From: JAAEQG01 sp043803085
GTDB taxonomy: Bacteria > Planctomycetota > Phycisphaerae > UBA1845
Reading direction: 5' to 3'
Length of the DNA stretch: 13,681 nucleotides
NCBI GenBank assembly: GCA_043803085.1
Contig: JAZDKM010000162.1
Coordinates: 1-13,681 of the forward strand
Shown here: in pieces, positions 4,269 through 11,548 of the stretch
How positions within the stretch are numbered: position 1 is the stretch's first letter
Layout: the number at the start of each line of letters is the position of its first letter
Made by a program: the position numbers and the translations under genes
The notes under the pieces: generated by a model
The model's database searches: none
What the model was told of the DNA's origin: nothing
What the model saw: the letters and a program-made list of their open reading frames with translations, nothing else

Positions 4269-6167
4269 CTACTCAATCGCGTAGACCCGATACAAGCTTC
4301 GTTCGGGGACGGGTTCGCTGGGGTACAGCAGCCGAAAGCCGGGCAGGCGCGTGCGGGGACGTGGGCTGCACAGCGCGTCGGCCGCGGTACCCGGGGTCGG
4401 CGGACCTTCACGGCCACGCGGCGTCCCGGTGGCGTATTGAAAATGGTCCCATAGGTAGAACGGGTCGATGACCACGTACTTGCACTGGTAGCGCTTCACC
4501 AATGCCCGGAAGTCGTGTGGCGTGCCGTGGGCGAAGGTCATCAGGAATTCCTCGATGCGCCGCCGACTGCGCGTCGTCTCGTACTTTGGCTGGAGCAGCA
4601 CCGGGTTCCGCGTGTGCGCGAGGAGCGCGGGGGAGGTCACGAAATCGGCGGCGATGGGTTCCGTGGGTGGGACGTTTTGCCCCACCCATTCGATCAACCG
4701 AGCCAACTCAACATTGCGCGACGGTGGGGTGTACCACGTGATCCGGTGCTGACCCAGCCACAAGCCGAAAAGTAGAACCTGCACCATCAGCGCGATGGCG
4801 CCCACGCGGAGCCGCAACAGAGGCGGGTGTAACTGTCCCAGCAAAATGACGCCGGCAACGGGGATGAGCAGCCCGGCCAAAACCACCGTCCGGGCGACGA
4901 AGTAGCCTGAAACCGTCGCCGCCACGGTGAATGCCAGGAGCACCATAACCACCGGGTTGCCGCGCGGCGCGACCCACCCGCGGCCCCCGACCGCGCACGC
5001 AATGAACGGCACCACGATCGTGACGCCAAAGGCGCCGAGCATCGTGCCGACATCGGCCGTGGCGAACGGTCCGTCCCAAAGCAGGCGGACCTCAAACGGA
5101 ATCGTGGTCGGGTCGGCCGGGAGCACGCCGAGCCGCAGGATCTTCTCCTTCACCAGCGCGAAGACGTGTGAGTAGTGCGACTGGCCGCTTGCTGGGGCAA
5201 ACACCACGGGTACCAATACCGCGACGACCAGCGCGACGGCTGCGACAGGTCGGGACAGCGCTCGCAAACGCCGCCCCGCGCTTCCCAGCACCGCCGCCAC
5301 GAGCAAGGCGGCCATGCACAGCATGGGCAGCGAAAGGAGGAACGATCGGCCGCGCAGAACGGGCACGGTCAGACTGGCCGGCATCGCAAGCGCCGGGATC
5401 AGCCAAGCCCAGCGCGCCGCCAGTGGGTTGTGTCCCGCGCGGAGGTACCAGGCGAACACGCAGGCGGCCTCGATCGCGACGATGAAGGCCATCGCATGCC
5501 AGGTGCTGACGGCCAGAATCAGCGTGGCTGCGGTCAGTGCGTAATCGTGCCACCGGCGCGTCCGCGCCGCTCGTACCGCGAAGAACAGGTGCAGCGCCAG
5601 GCATGGCACGCTGAGGTCCTCGCGAATCAGGATGAAGCCGATCGTGCGGTAATTCGCCGGCAGGACCAAGTACCCGGTGACGGCCAGCGCCGCCCAGCGC
5701 ACACTGCGGGTGAGCTCCAGGGCCGACCCGTAAACGCCGACGGCCGCGAGGCTCGCGCAAATGCCCATCGCCCAGATGCACAGGACATGGAGGGGAATAC
5801 GGCGATCGAGCAAGAGATAGGACCAGGCCACGAGGAACTCCTGGCCGACCGTGAACGTGGCCGGGAGGTCGCAGGTGTCGGGGTACTCGACGCGCGGATC
5901 GGCGCGAAAGTCGGCGGGGGGCAAGCCGCCCCCCTCGATAATGCGCTCCGTGATGTAGTACAGCAGGGCCGGGTCGCTGCGCAGCATCGGCCGGGCATCG
6001 TGGCAGTCGAAGTTCGGATCGGTCAGCGCCGTGTGAATGCGGAGTGCGGCGCTGACAGCCACGGCGGCCAGAACAATTCCGATGCTGGCCAGCGTACGGC
6101 GCCAGCCGCCCGTCGCCGGCATTCCCCGGGTCTCCGGCAGCGGCGCGGGCGCGACTGACGTACTCAC
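4269..6167 (-). CDS. Polytopic GT-C membrane glycosyltransferase, Dpy-19 (GT98)-like
   Basis: 632 residues from a GTG start with many hydrophobic helices (about residues 28-475) and a soluble C-terminal part (about 480-632). An acidic first-loop region (NFDCHDARPMLRSD, residues 52-65) is followed by ALLYYITERIIEGG and then EYPDTCD near residue 94, the expected GT-C layout of a first periplasmic loop after helix 1. Several segments resemble eukaryotic Dpy-19 C-mannosyltransferases as I recall them: YYITERIIEG...EYP against YYSYFKTIVEA...EYP; IREDLSVPCLALHLFF against LRESFSYPFLVLQ; a WHAMAF segment in the place of PWQFAQF; and a C-terminal order of 'ADF...NPVLLQPKYE...YVVIDP...LYRVYAIE' against 'AGAM...HPIVNHPHYE...YYVLEE...VYRVLKV'. 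Family members transfer a sugar from a lipid-phosphate donor at the outer face of the membrane. Donor, acceptor and C-mannosylation activity are not shown here. Alternatives are STT3- or PMT-like GT-C enzymes. The start was chosen by the ribosome binding site GGAGGAG (6174-6180), six bases upstream of GTG. It is convergent with the ferredoxin cluster. Confidence 0.75.
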   Translation of the reverse strand: MSTSVAPAPLPETRGMPATGGWRRTLASIGIVLAAVAVSAALRIHTALTDPNFDCHDARPMLRSDPALLYYITERIIEGGGLPPADFRADPRVEYPDTCDLPATFTVGQEFLVAWSYLLLDRRIPLHVLCIWAMGICASLAAVGVYGSALELTRSVRWAALAVTGYLVLPANYRTIGFILIREDLSVPCLALHLFFAVRAARTRRWHDYALTAATLILAVSTWHAMAFIVAIEAACVFAWYLRAGHNPLAARWAWLIPALAMPASLTVPVLRGRSFLLSLPMLCMAALLVAAVLGSAGRRLRALSRPVAAVALVVAVLVPVVFAPASGQSHYSHVFALVKEKILRLGVLPADPTTIPFEVRLLWDGPFATADVGTMLGAFGVTIVVPFIACAVGGRGWVAPRGNPVVMVLLAFTVAATVSGYFVARTVVLAGLLIPVAGVILLGQLHPPLLRLRVGAIALMVQVLLFGLWLGQHRITWYTPPSRNVELARLIEWVGQNVPPTEPIAADFVTSPALLAHTRNPVLLQPKYETTRSRRRIEEFLMTFAHGTPHDFRALVKRYQCKYVVIDPFYLWDHFQYATGTPRGREGPPTPGTAADALCSPRPRTRLPGFRLLYPSEPVPERSLYRVYAIE

Positions 6168-6173
6168 GTTCCA

Positions 6174-6180
6174 CTCCTCC
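6174..6180 (-). promoter_or_regulatory. Ribosome binding site fixing the GTG start of the glycosyltransferase
   Basis: On the minus strand GGAGGAG is followed by six bases (TGGAAC) and GTG at 6167. The open frame continues 49 codons further upstream to an ATG at 6314, but that extension is rich in Pro, Ser and His, has no ribosome binding site that I can see, and does not look like coding sequence. The GTG is therefore preferred. Confidence 0.7.
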
Positions 6181-6324
6181 GGGTGGCCAGGATGGCTCAA
6201 CTCCTTGGACTTGGGGACAGGATTCGATCGCGAGCTCCATGGCTTCGGCGCGTGGTTCTCAGCCCCGGATGGGGCGTAAGCATGGCCCGGACGGATCCGA
6301 CACGTACGTGGCACGCCTTCTTTC

Positions 6325-6408
6325 GCCCCTGCCGGGGCTTCGGTTGCCTGCGCCCCTCGCCGCCCACGGCTCGCGCCGTGGGCTATCTTCTGACGCCCCT
6401 ACCGGGGC
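6325..6408. repeat. Cluster of three GC-rich hairpins
   Basis: GCCCC/GGGGC (6325-6338, loop TGCC), GCCCACGGC/GCCGTGGGC (6362-6383, loop TCGC) and GCCCC/GGGGC (6395-6408, loop TACC). The two outer hairpins are near-identical copies 70 bp apart and flank the larger one. They lie in the 292-bp space between accA and the glycosyltransferase gene, both on the minus strand, so they would be transcribed from accA. No T-run follows. They are interpreted as REP-like intergenic palindromes, possibly stabilising the 3' end of the accA mRNA. The rest of this space holds nothing else I can identify. Confidence 0.75.
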
Positions 6409-6459
6409 TGCCACAATTCCTTGCCAGACCCTGCTCGACACCGGCTCCCCTCCGAAAGG

Positions 6460-7560
6460 TTACGAAACGACGGGGACGGTGCTGGGCTCGAGGCTCAACC
6501 GCGTCTCGCGTCTGCCGGAGGCCGCGGGCGCCGCGCGGGCCCGCGCCTTGGCCCTGGCACCGGCGGATTCGAAGAAGCTGCCCAGGCTGCGGATGCGCTC
6601 GTAACGCTTGCGCAGGACCGTATCGATCTTGAACCGCCGCAGTTCGCGAAGGACATCCACCAGGTAGGTTTCGAGGGTCGCGGCGGCCGCCTTGGAGTCG
6701 CGATGGTCCCCGCCCAGCGGCTCGGGCAGGATGTGATCGATCAGCTCCAGCTTCTTAAGTTCTTTCGCGGTGAGCCGGAGGGCCTCGGCGGCGCGCTCCC
6801 GTTCCTCGCCGGTACGCCACAGGATCGCCGCACACCCTTCCGGTGAAATCACGGAATAAAACGCGTGCTCGAACATCGCCACGCGGTCGCCCACGCCGAT
6901 CCCCAGCGCCCCGCCGCTGCCGCCCTCGCCGATCACCACACAGACGATGGGCGTGCGCAGCCGGGACATCTCCATGAGGTTCACAGCGATGGCCCGCGAG
7001 ATACCACGCTCCTCTGCCCCGATGCCCGGATAGGCCCCTTGGGTATCAATCAGGCAGACGACGGGCAGGCCGAACTTCTCGGCCAGCTTCATCATCCGCA
7101 ACGACTTGCGGTAGCCCTCCGGATGAGCGCAGCCGAAGTTGCACGCGATGCGTTCGTTGGTGTCCTTGCCCTTGTTGTGTCCGATGACCACCACCTTGTA
7201 CGGACCGATCCGTCCGAACCCGGTCAGCATGGCCCGGTCGTCGCCGAAACAGCGGTCGCCGTGCAATTCGCAGAAATCGCGGACGAACTGCTTGACGTAA
7301 TCGGTGACCAGCGGGCGGGCCGGGTGCCGCGCCACTTGCACGGTCTCCCACGCCGTCAAGTTGGCGTAGAGCCGCTTGGTCATCTTGGTTAGCCGCGCGC
7401 GCAGCTCCTTGATGTCGGAAGACAGGTCTCGTCCGGTCGTTTTCTGCTCGTTCTCCAGGGTGAGGATCTCGTTCTCGATGCGCAGCAGGGGTTTCTCAAA
7501 CCCCAGGTACCCGGTGGCGGCACCGTTGAGGTTCGTTCTGGCTGCGGGCTGACTGCTCAT
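6460..7560 (-). CDS. accA: Acetyl-CoA carboxylase carboxyltransferase subunit alpha
   Basis: 366 residues. It forms, with AccD, the carboxyltransferase that moves the carboxyl group from biotinyl-BCCP to acetyl-CoA, giving malonyl-CoA for fatty acid synthesis in the cytoplasm. Seen in the sequence are an N-terminal helical segment (FEKPLLRIENEILTLENEQ), HPARPLVTDYV, ELHGDRCFGDDRAM, the crotonase-fold core (LIDTQGAYPGIGAEERG, residues 170-186), the glycine-rich GEGGSGGALG (211-220) and SPEGCAAILW (239-248). It is about 45 residues longer than the E. coli protein. The extra length is mainly an Ala/Arg-rich tail after residue 330 that looks disordered. The start ATG has only a weak GGGATAA upstream. 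accD is not in the window, which is common. Stop is TAA. Confidence 0.97.
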   Translation of the reverse strand: MSSQPAARTNLNGAATGYLGFEKPLLRIENEILTLENEQKTTGRDLSSDIKELRARLTKMTKRLYANLTAWETVQVARHPARPLVTDYVKQFVRDFCELHGDRCFGDDRAMLTGFGRIGPYKVVVIGHNKGKDTNERIACNFGCAHPEGYRKSLRMMKLAEKFGLPVVCLIDTQGAYPGIGAEERGISRAIAVNLMEMSRLRTPIVCVVIGEGGSGGALGIGVGDRVAMFEHAFYSVISPEGCAAILWRTGEERERAAEALRLTAKELKKLELIDHILPEPLGGDHRDSKAAAATLETYLVDVLRELRRFKIDTVLRKRYERIRSLGSFFESAGARAKARARAAPAASGRRETRLSLEPSTVPVVS

Positions 7561-7641
7561 AGCTGGTTATCCCGAATGTGCTTTCTTTCCCGCCACGGAC
7601 TAAGAACCGCGCCTCTTCTGGCACCTGAACGGCCCAAACCC

Positions 7642-7662
7642 CGTCTCGACCGTTGCGAGACG
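7642..7662 (-). other. Hairpin in the accA leader
   Basis: CGTCTCG (7642-7648) and CGAGACG (7656-7662) form a perfect 7-bp stem around a 7-base loop. It lies within the inferred 5' untranslated region of accA, about 80 bp upstream of the start codon, and has no following T-run. It could influence leader folding; no ligand or regulator is suggested by the sequence. Confidence 0.4.
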
Positions 7663-7735
7663 GCCACGAGTCGGTCCGCCGCTGCACGACTAGGCTCTGC
7701 CCCGCCGTTTGTCTCAGCCGGCCGAGCTACTCCGT

Positions 7736-7765
7736 ATTATACCGTTGAGGGGCGGATTGTGACAC
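7736..7765 (-). promoter_or_regulatory. Sigma70-type promoter candidate for accA
   Basis: On the minus strand a perfect TATAAT (7736-7741) is preceded by an 18-bp spacer and GTGTCA (7760-7765), which matches TTGACA at four of six positions. Transcription would start near 7729 and give a leader of about 170 nt before the accA ATG at 7560. It is the clearest promoter-like site in the window. It lies in an A/T-richer patch between divergent genes. Confidence 0.55.
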
Positions 7766-7950
7766 GAAATATGTAACTACTTGTGAAATCCGCAGTTATG
7801 TTTGACGGCCCGTGCCCGCGCAATGTTCCGCGGAGGCCACCTGAGTCGGGTCTACCGCTTCTGGATTCAGGCGTCCGAGTTTGCTCGAACTGGGGTCAGG
7901 GGTAAAATCATTGCTGCGGGCAATCGTTCATGGGCCATGCGCACTCGTGG

Positions 7951-8144
7951 TGTCGCCGCTGTCCACGAATACCGGGCTATCGTCGAAGTTCCTAAGGAAG
8001 CCCGGTCGAACCCGACGAGGGAGGAAGTATGTCAACGGTCTCAATGCCGCCCTGAAAGAGTTGGCCGCAGTCCGGCAAGCCGGTACCCCAGAGAGCTTCG
8101 CCAAGGTCCGCGGCCTGACCGACTCGGTCTCGTTTTCGCAGTAG
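7951..8144 (+). pseudogene. Possible decayed or frameshifted small gene upstream of the HAD phosphatase
   Basis: The last 39 codons of the open frame ending TAG at 8142-8144 have coding-like composition: hydrophobic and charged residues alternate (GLNAALKELAAVRQAG, then TPESFAKVRGL) and codons end mostly in G or C. No good start exists in that frame. A strong ribosome binding site (GGGAGGAAG, 8019-8027) and ATG (8029) sit in another frame, giving only eight codons before TGA (8053-8055). One extra base between 8032 and 8052 would join that ATG to the 3' frame and give about 38 residues. A short leader peptide is the alternative. The left boundary is uncertain. Confidence 0.3.
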
Positions 8145-8155
8145 CGCAGTAGCGA

Positions 8156-8863
8156 ATGCTCCAGGCGATGAGCGGATCAGCACGAGGAAACACTCCCGCG
8201 GTCATTCTCGACCTCGACGGGACCATGGCGGACACGCTGAACGACATCACCAACGCGGTGAATTACGCACTCGATTGCCAGCAGCGCGAGCCGATCGGAC
8301 CTGACACGGTCCGCGGCCTGGTCGGCGACGGGCTCGCCGTCCTGATGTCCCGCGCCGGCCAGACCTCCGACGAAGCGCTGATCGCTTTCCTCGTGCGCCG
8401 CTTCAAGGAACACTACGATGAGCACTGCCTGGCCCACACCTGCCTATACGACGGGGCGGAGCGCTTCCTCACGCGCTGCGCTGAGGCCGGCGTACTGCTG
8501 GCCATCCTGTCCAACAAGCCCCACCTCTACACCCTGCTGATCTGCGATGACCTGTTGGACCGGTGGACCTTGACCGCGATCATGGGCGCCCACGAGGGAC
8601 TGCCCATCAAGCCGCACCCGGCTGCTGCGCTGGCCCTGGCCGACGCGATGAGACGCGAACCGGCGGACGTTTTCATCGTGGGGGACTCGGTCGTGGACAT
8701 CGAGACCGCCCGGGCGGCCGGGATGCCCTCCGTCGCCGTGACCTGGGGGTTCCAGGACCGGGGGCACTTGCAGAACGCCCGCCCCGACTACCTGGTGGAC
8801 GACTTCGACCAACTGTGGGAGGTGATCCGGACCGGAGCACGCCGAGAAGACGCACTACGATGA
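8156..8863 (+). CDS. HAD-superfamily phosphatase, phosphoglycolate phosphatase-like
   Basis: 235 residues. The four HAD motifs are present: motif I DLDGT (residues 19-23, nucleophile D19 and general acid D21), motif II S119 in LSNK, motif III K152 in IKPHP, and motif IV GDSVVD (176-181). An alpha-helical cap lies between residues 24 and 105, as in the Gph/PGPase branch (C1 cap). These enzymes hydrolyse small phosphomonoesters such as 2-phosphoglycolate in the cytoplasm; the substrate here is inferred only from family resemblance. Start choice is open: ATG 8156 or ATG 8168 (MSGSARGN), neither with a clear ribosome binding site. Its stop overlaps the start of the radical SAM gene by 4 bases (ATGA), so the two are translationally coupled. 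Confidence 0.85.
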   Translation: MLQAMSGSARGNTPAVILDLDGTMADTLNDITNAVNYALDCQQREPIGPDTVRGLVGDGLAVLMSRAGQTSDEALIAFLVRRFKEHYDEHCLAHTCLYDGAERFLTRCAEAGVLLAILSNKPHLYTLLICDDLLDRWTLTAIMGAHEGLPIKPHPAAALALADAMRREPADVFIVGDSVVDIETARAAGMPSVAVTWGFQDRGHLQNARPDYLVDDFDQLWEVIRTGARREDALR

Positions 8864-9561
8864 GCCTTCCCATGCAGCGGTACACGCGCATCACCCGCAA
8901 AATCCCACGTGAGCTCGTGCTGCTCAAAGGGCTCCCGTGCCTCTGGAGTCGCTGCACCTTCTGCGACTACATCGACGACAACACCACGGACCGGGGCCTC
9001 ATCCAAAACGTCGCCGAACAGGAGTTGGCCAAAGTGACGGGAGAGTTCGGCCGCCTGGAGGTGGTCAACTCCGGCAGCATCCAGGAGCTGACCGGGCCGG
9101 TTCTGGAGTTGATCCGCCGGAAGATCATCGAGACGGGCATCACCGAGTTCATCTGTGAATCGTTTTGGGCGTACCGGCACCGGTTCGACGAAGTGCGCTC
9201 TTTCTTCGCCGTGCCCACCCGGATCAAGGTCGGCGTGGAAACCTTCGACGCCGACCTGCGGAACCGGGTGCTGAATAAGAACATGGTCTTCGATTCGCCG
9301 CAGGAGGTCGCCGCTCTGACCGACACCGTCTGTCTGTTGGTCGGCTTCAAGGGACAGACCTATGACACGATTCGTCGGGACGTGGATATTCTGCTTGAGC
9401 ATTTCACCTACGGCTGCATCAACTTGTTCACGCCCAACCGCAAGAGCCCCGGCCTGATCGACGAAGCGATCAAGGCCTGGTTCCGCCGGGAGTACGCCTG
9501 GCTGGACGATCATCCGACCGTCGAAGTGCTCTGGCTGAATACGGACTTCGGGGTGGGGTGA
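8860..9561 (+). CDS. Radical SAM protein with CX4CX2C cluster motif
   Basis: 233 residues. LLKGLPCLWSRCTFCDY holds C27, C32 and C35, spaced C-x4-C-x2-C instead of the usual C-x3-C-x2-C. These would bind the [4Fe-4S] cluster that cleaves S-adenosylmethionine. Downstream strands (RLEVVNSGSIQEL near 65-77, RIKVGVETFD at 121-130, VCLLVGFKGQT at 157-167) fit a partial TIM-barrel core. The protein ends LWLNTDFGVG. I recall clostridial radical SAM proteins of unknown function with the same KG-PC-W--C-FCDY and NTDFGVG signatures. The size is small, with no extra cluster or RNA-binding domain. The start at 8860 overlaps the HAD gene stop; a longer open frame to 8563 lies inside the HAD gene and was rejected. 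The substrate is unknown. Confidence 0.85.
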   Translation: MSLPMQRYTRITRKIPRELVLLKGLPCLWSRCTFCDYIDDNTTDRGLIQNVAEQELAKVTGEFGRLEVVNSGSIQELTGPVLELIRRKIIETGITEFICESFWAYRHRFDEVRSFFAVPTRIKVGVETFDADLRNRVLNKNMVFDSPQEVAALTDTVCLLVGFKGQTYDTIRRDVDILLEHFTYGCINLFTPNRKSPGLIDEAIKAWFRREYAWLDDHPTVEVLWLNTDFGVG

Positions 9562-9576
9562 AGAGAGCACCACCGC

Positions 9577-11304
9577 CTAATTGACGTACATCTGGGCGAA
9601 GTACTTGGCGGACAAGGGCTCCCCGGTGGCGGTGCGCGTCAACTCGTCCCACATCAGCAGCTTGCCGGGGCCGAAAACCTTGGTACGGAGATACTCACCC
9701 ACCTCCGGGCGGCCGACGAACGCCGTGCGCGTCGGTTTGTCCACCTTGAGGATGGTCCGGGCGATATGATGCTGGACTTGGGAGGCGAACAGGTCGCCCA
9801 TCATGTAGCTTTGGTAGTAAACCGGCGCCGCGACAATGTGCATCTTGGCCCCATAATCCGGGCGGGAGGGGTCGTCGGGAGGATTGAGTAGCTGGTAGCG
9901 CTTCTTGAGGTCCCACCACAGCCGGCCAAGGTCCTGGTCGGGATCGTGGTACATGCCCTGCTCGAAGCGGACCATCACCTGCGCCCAGCGGCTGAAGATG
10001 ACCTTCTGATGGCGTAGCGTTTCCTGCGCGGCCGCGGCCATCCGTGCCGCCTGATCCTCGGGGACCTTCGCCACGTCGCGGAGCCACTCCTCGTTGAACG
10101 TCATGGCACCGAACATCAAGGCAATCCCTTCGGTGGTGATCCCATGGGCCGCCTCGTGCAGGACGAACGGTAACCCATTGGAAATGTACTTGTCGTAGAC
10201 GCCGTGGCCCAACTCGTGCAATAGGGTGTCCATCCAGTTCGTGTTCGGTTGCAGATTGGCCAGGACACGAATATCACCCGCGCGGTCCATGTCGTGACAG
10301 AAGGCGTGCGGCGACTTGCCATCTTTCTCGTACAGGTCGCTGCGGGCCAGAACATCCTCGGCCGGCAGCCCGACGCCGGCGTAATACGTCTTGGCCAAAG
10401 CCAGGATGTCGCGTTGCTTGAAGATCTCGTCCAGGCCGACCTCCTTCGCGTCCGGGTCCTCCTGGAAGAACAGATCACTGTAGTGCCATGGTCGCAGGTC
10501 GGCGACGGAAATCCCAAAGCGGGCGGCCATTTTCCGGTCCAGCTCGGCCTTCATCTCAGCGAAGGGTTGGCGGGTCAGCTCGTCCAGTTCGTCGAACAGC
10601 CGGAGCAACTGCGTTTGGTCAATCTCCTGCAAGGCGAGGCTCATGGCGAAGTAGTCGGAGAAGCCCATTTCCCGGGCCAATTGGTTGCGCAGGCGGACCA
10701 ACTCCTTGAGCTTGCCCTCGACTTTGACCCCGACGGCCATGTAGCCCTTCCAAACCTTCTCGGCTACGGCGGAGTCGGCGGTGTCGGCGAGGGTCTTGCG
10801 GACGTCGTTTTCGGTTTTGGGAACGCCGTCGACGAGACTACGGTGCGTGTTGAAGATTTGCTCGACGTCGGCCTCCAGCACGACGATCTTCTTGCGCAGC
10901 TCGGGGTCGGCTTGGGCTGGTAGAAAGCTGAGGTACAAAAGTTCGAGTTGGCGCCGGAGTTGCGGTTCCTTGACCTGCCCGCCGCTGCGGAGCGCTTGCA
11001 GCTTGGCCAGGACGGTCCGATCGCTGTGCAGCTCGACCAGGGCGGTCTCAGCGTCCTTACGCCGTTGAAAGTCCGCGTCGGTCCCGGTGAGACTGGCATC
11101 CCACCAGGCTTGGGTCTGCCGCATCCACAGCTGCTTGAACTTGGCGACATAATCCGCCAGCAGAGCGGCAAATTCCTTTTCCGCCGCATTGAGCTGTGGC
11201 TCGTCCGCGGCGGCCGAAGCCGGCTGCCCTTGAAGGCCGCCGCCGACCAACCCCATCAACCCCCAGACCATCATCGTGCTCCAGAGACCCTTTGTGTGCA
11301 TCAT
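9577..11304 (-). CDS. Secreted zinc metallopeptidase, M2 (ACE-like) / gluzincin family
   Basis: 575 residues. An N-terminal signal peptide (GLWSTMMVWGLMGLVGG, then QPASAAADEP) predicts export. A long helical domain (about 40-270) precedes the zinc site: HELGH at 363-367 provides two histidine ligands and the catalytic glutamate, and E392 in ITTEGIA, 25 residues later, fits the third ligand. The spacing and the local alignment with the HEMGH...HEAIGD region of angiotensin-converting enzyme favour family M2 over M3. A second HEAAH (383-387) lies between them. C-terminal motifs such as HIVAAPVYYQSYMMGDLFASQ match the M2/M3 helical lid. It would cleave peptides in the periplasm or outside. Two adjacent ATGs (11304, 11301) are possible; the second is better placed, 7 bases after AAGGA. 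A longer open frame to 11631 crosses the promoter and was rejected. Confidence 0.85.
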   Translation of the reverse strand: MMHTKGLWSTMMVWGLMGLVGGGLQGQPASAAADEPQLNAAEKEFAALLADYVAKFKQLWMRQTQAWWDASLTGTDADFQRRKDAETALVELHSDRTVLAKLQALRSGGQVKEPQLRRQLELLYLSFLPAQADPELRKKIVVLEADVEQIFNTHRSLVDGVPKTENDVRKTLADTADSAVAEKVWKGYMAVGVKVEGKLKELVRLRNQLAREMGFSDYFAMSLALQEIDQTQLLRLFDELDELTRQPFAEMKAELDRKMAARFGISVADLRPWHYSDLFFQEDPDAKEVGLDEIFKQRDILALAKTYYAGVGLPAEDVLARSDLYEKDGKSPHAFCHDMDRAGDIRVLANLQPNTNWMDTLLHELGHGVYDKYISNGLPFVLHEAAHGITTEGIALMFGAMTFNEEWLRDVAKVPEDQAARMAAAAQETLRHQKVIFSRWAQVMVRFEQGMYHDPDQDLGRLWWDLKKRYQLLNPPDDPSRPDYGAKMHIVAAPVYYQSYMMGDLFASQVQHHIARTILKVDKPTRTAFVGRPEVGEYLRTKVFGPGKLLMWDELTRTATGEPLSAKYFAQMYVN

Positions 11305-11356
11305 TCCATCCTTATGTCGTTCGGCCCGATCATTCCCACCCCGCCATGGAAATGAT

Positions 11357-11385
11357 AACATATCGGCCGACACGCGTTCTCGCAA
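11357..11385 (-). promoter_or_regulatory. Promoter candidate for the metallopeptidase
   Basis: On the minus strand TTGCGA (11380-11385), a 17-bp spacer and TATGTT (11357-11362) match the sigma70 consensus at four of six positions each. It lies 53 bp upstream of the ATG at 11304, with AAGGA (11309-11313) as ribosome binding site. It is a reasonable but unproven candidate. Confidence 0.4.
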
Positions 11386-11445
11386 CGAGGCGAACCATGC
11401 CCGAGACTCCCGACATAGGGGCGGGGTCGGCACGGCAGAATAGAT

Positions 11446-11536
11446 GTCGGGCGGAGCCCGACCTACGGCGAGCGGCATGGTTACGTCTTTGTGGCCAGGT
11501 CCGGGTCTTCGCCATGCCCACCCAAAGCGGTGGGCA
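11446..11536. repeat. Two intergenic hairpins
   Basis: GTCGGGC/GCCCGAC (11446-11462, loop GGA) and TGCCCACC/GGTGGGCA (11515-11536, loop CAAAGC) lie in the 244-bp gap between the esterase and metallopeptidase genes, which are both on the minus strand. They would be transcribed from the esterase. They lack T-runs and look like the same class of short GC-rich palindrome found elsewhere in this window. Confidence 0.7.
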
Positions 11537-11548
11537 GGGCACACGACG

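Larger units (their letters stand above)
7561..8155. other. 595-bp intergenic region between divergent accA and the HAD/radical SAM pair
   Basis: The left part is the accA leader with a hairpin (7642-7662) and a promoter (7736-7765). The middle (7760-7880) is locally A/T-richer and holds no recognisable gene. The right part contains a possible decayed small gene (7951-8144, described separately) ending 11 bp before the HAD gene. No tRNA or known riboswitch was recognised. Confidence 0.6.

Noticed and set aside
5092..6240. Long open frames opposite or within the glycosyltransferase gene (382 codons minus, 327 codons plus)
   Set aside because: They are shadows caused by high GC content. Their translations are rich in Arg, Gly and Pro without domains, while the glycosyltransferase frame has clear membrane helices and a ribosome binding site.
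6168..6314. Longer N-terminus for the glycosyltransferase
   Set aside because: The 49 extra residues look non-coding, and a strong ribosome binding site sits directly before the GTG at 6167.
7561..8155. tRNA, riboswitch or T-box in the long intergenic region
   Set aside because: No cloverleaf, T-box core or known aptamer motif could be recognised by eye; only one simple hairpin and a promoter are supported.
8563..8859. Longer N-terminus for the radical SAM protein
   Set aside because: It lies entirely inside the HAD phosphatase gene in another frame; the ATG at 8860 gives the usual operon overlap and the expected family N-terminus.
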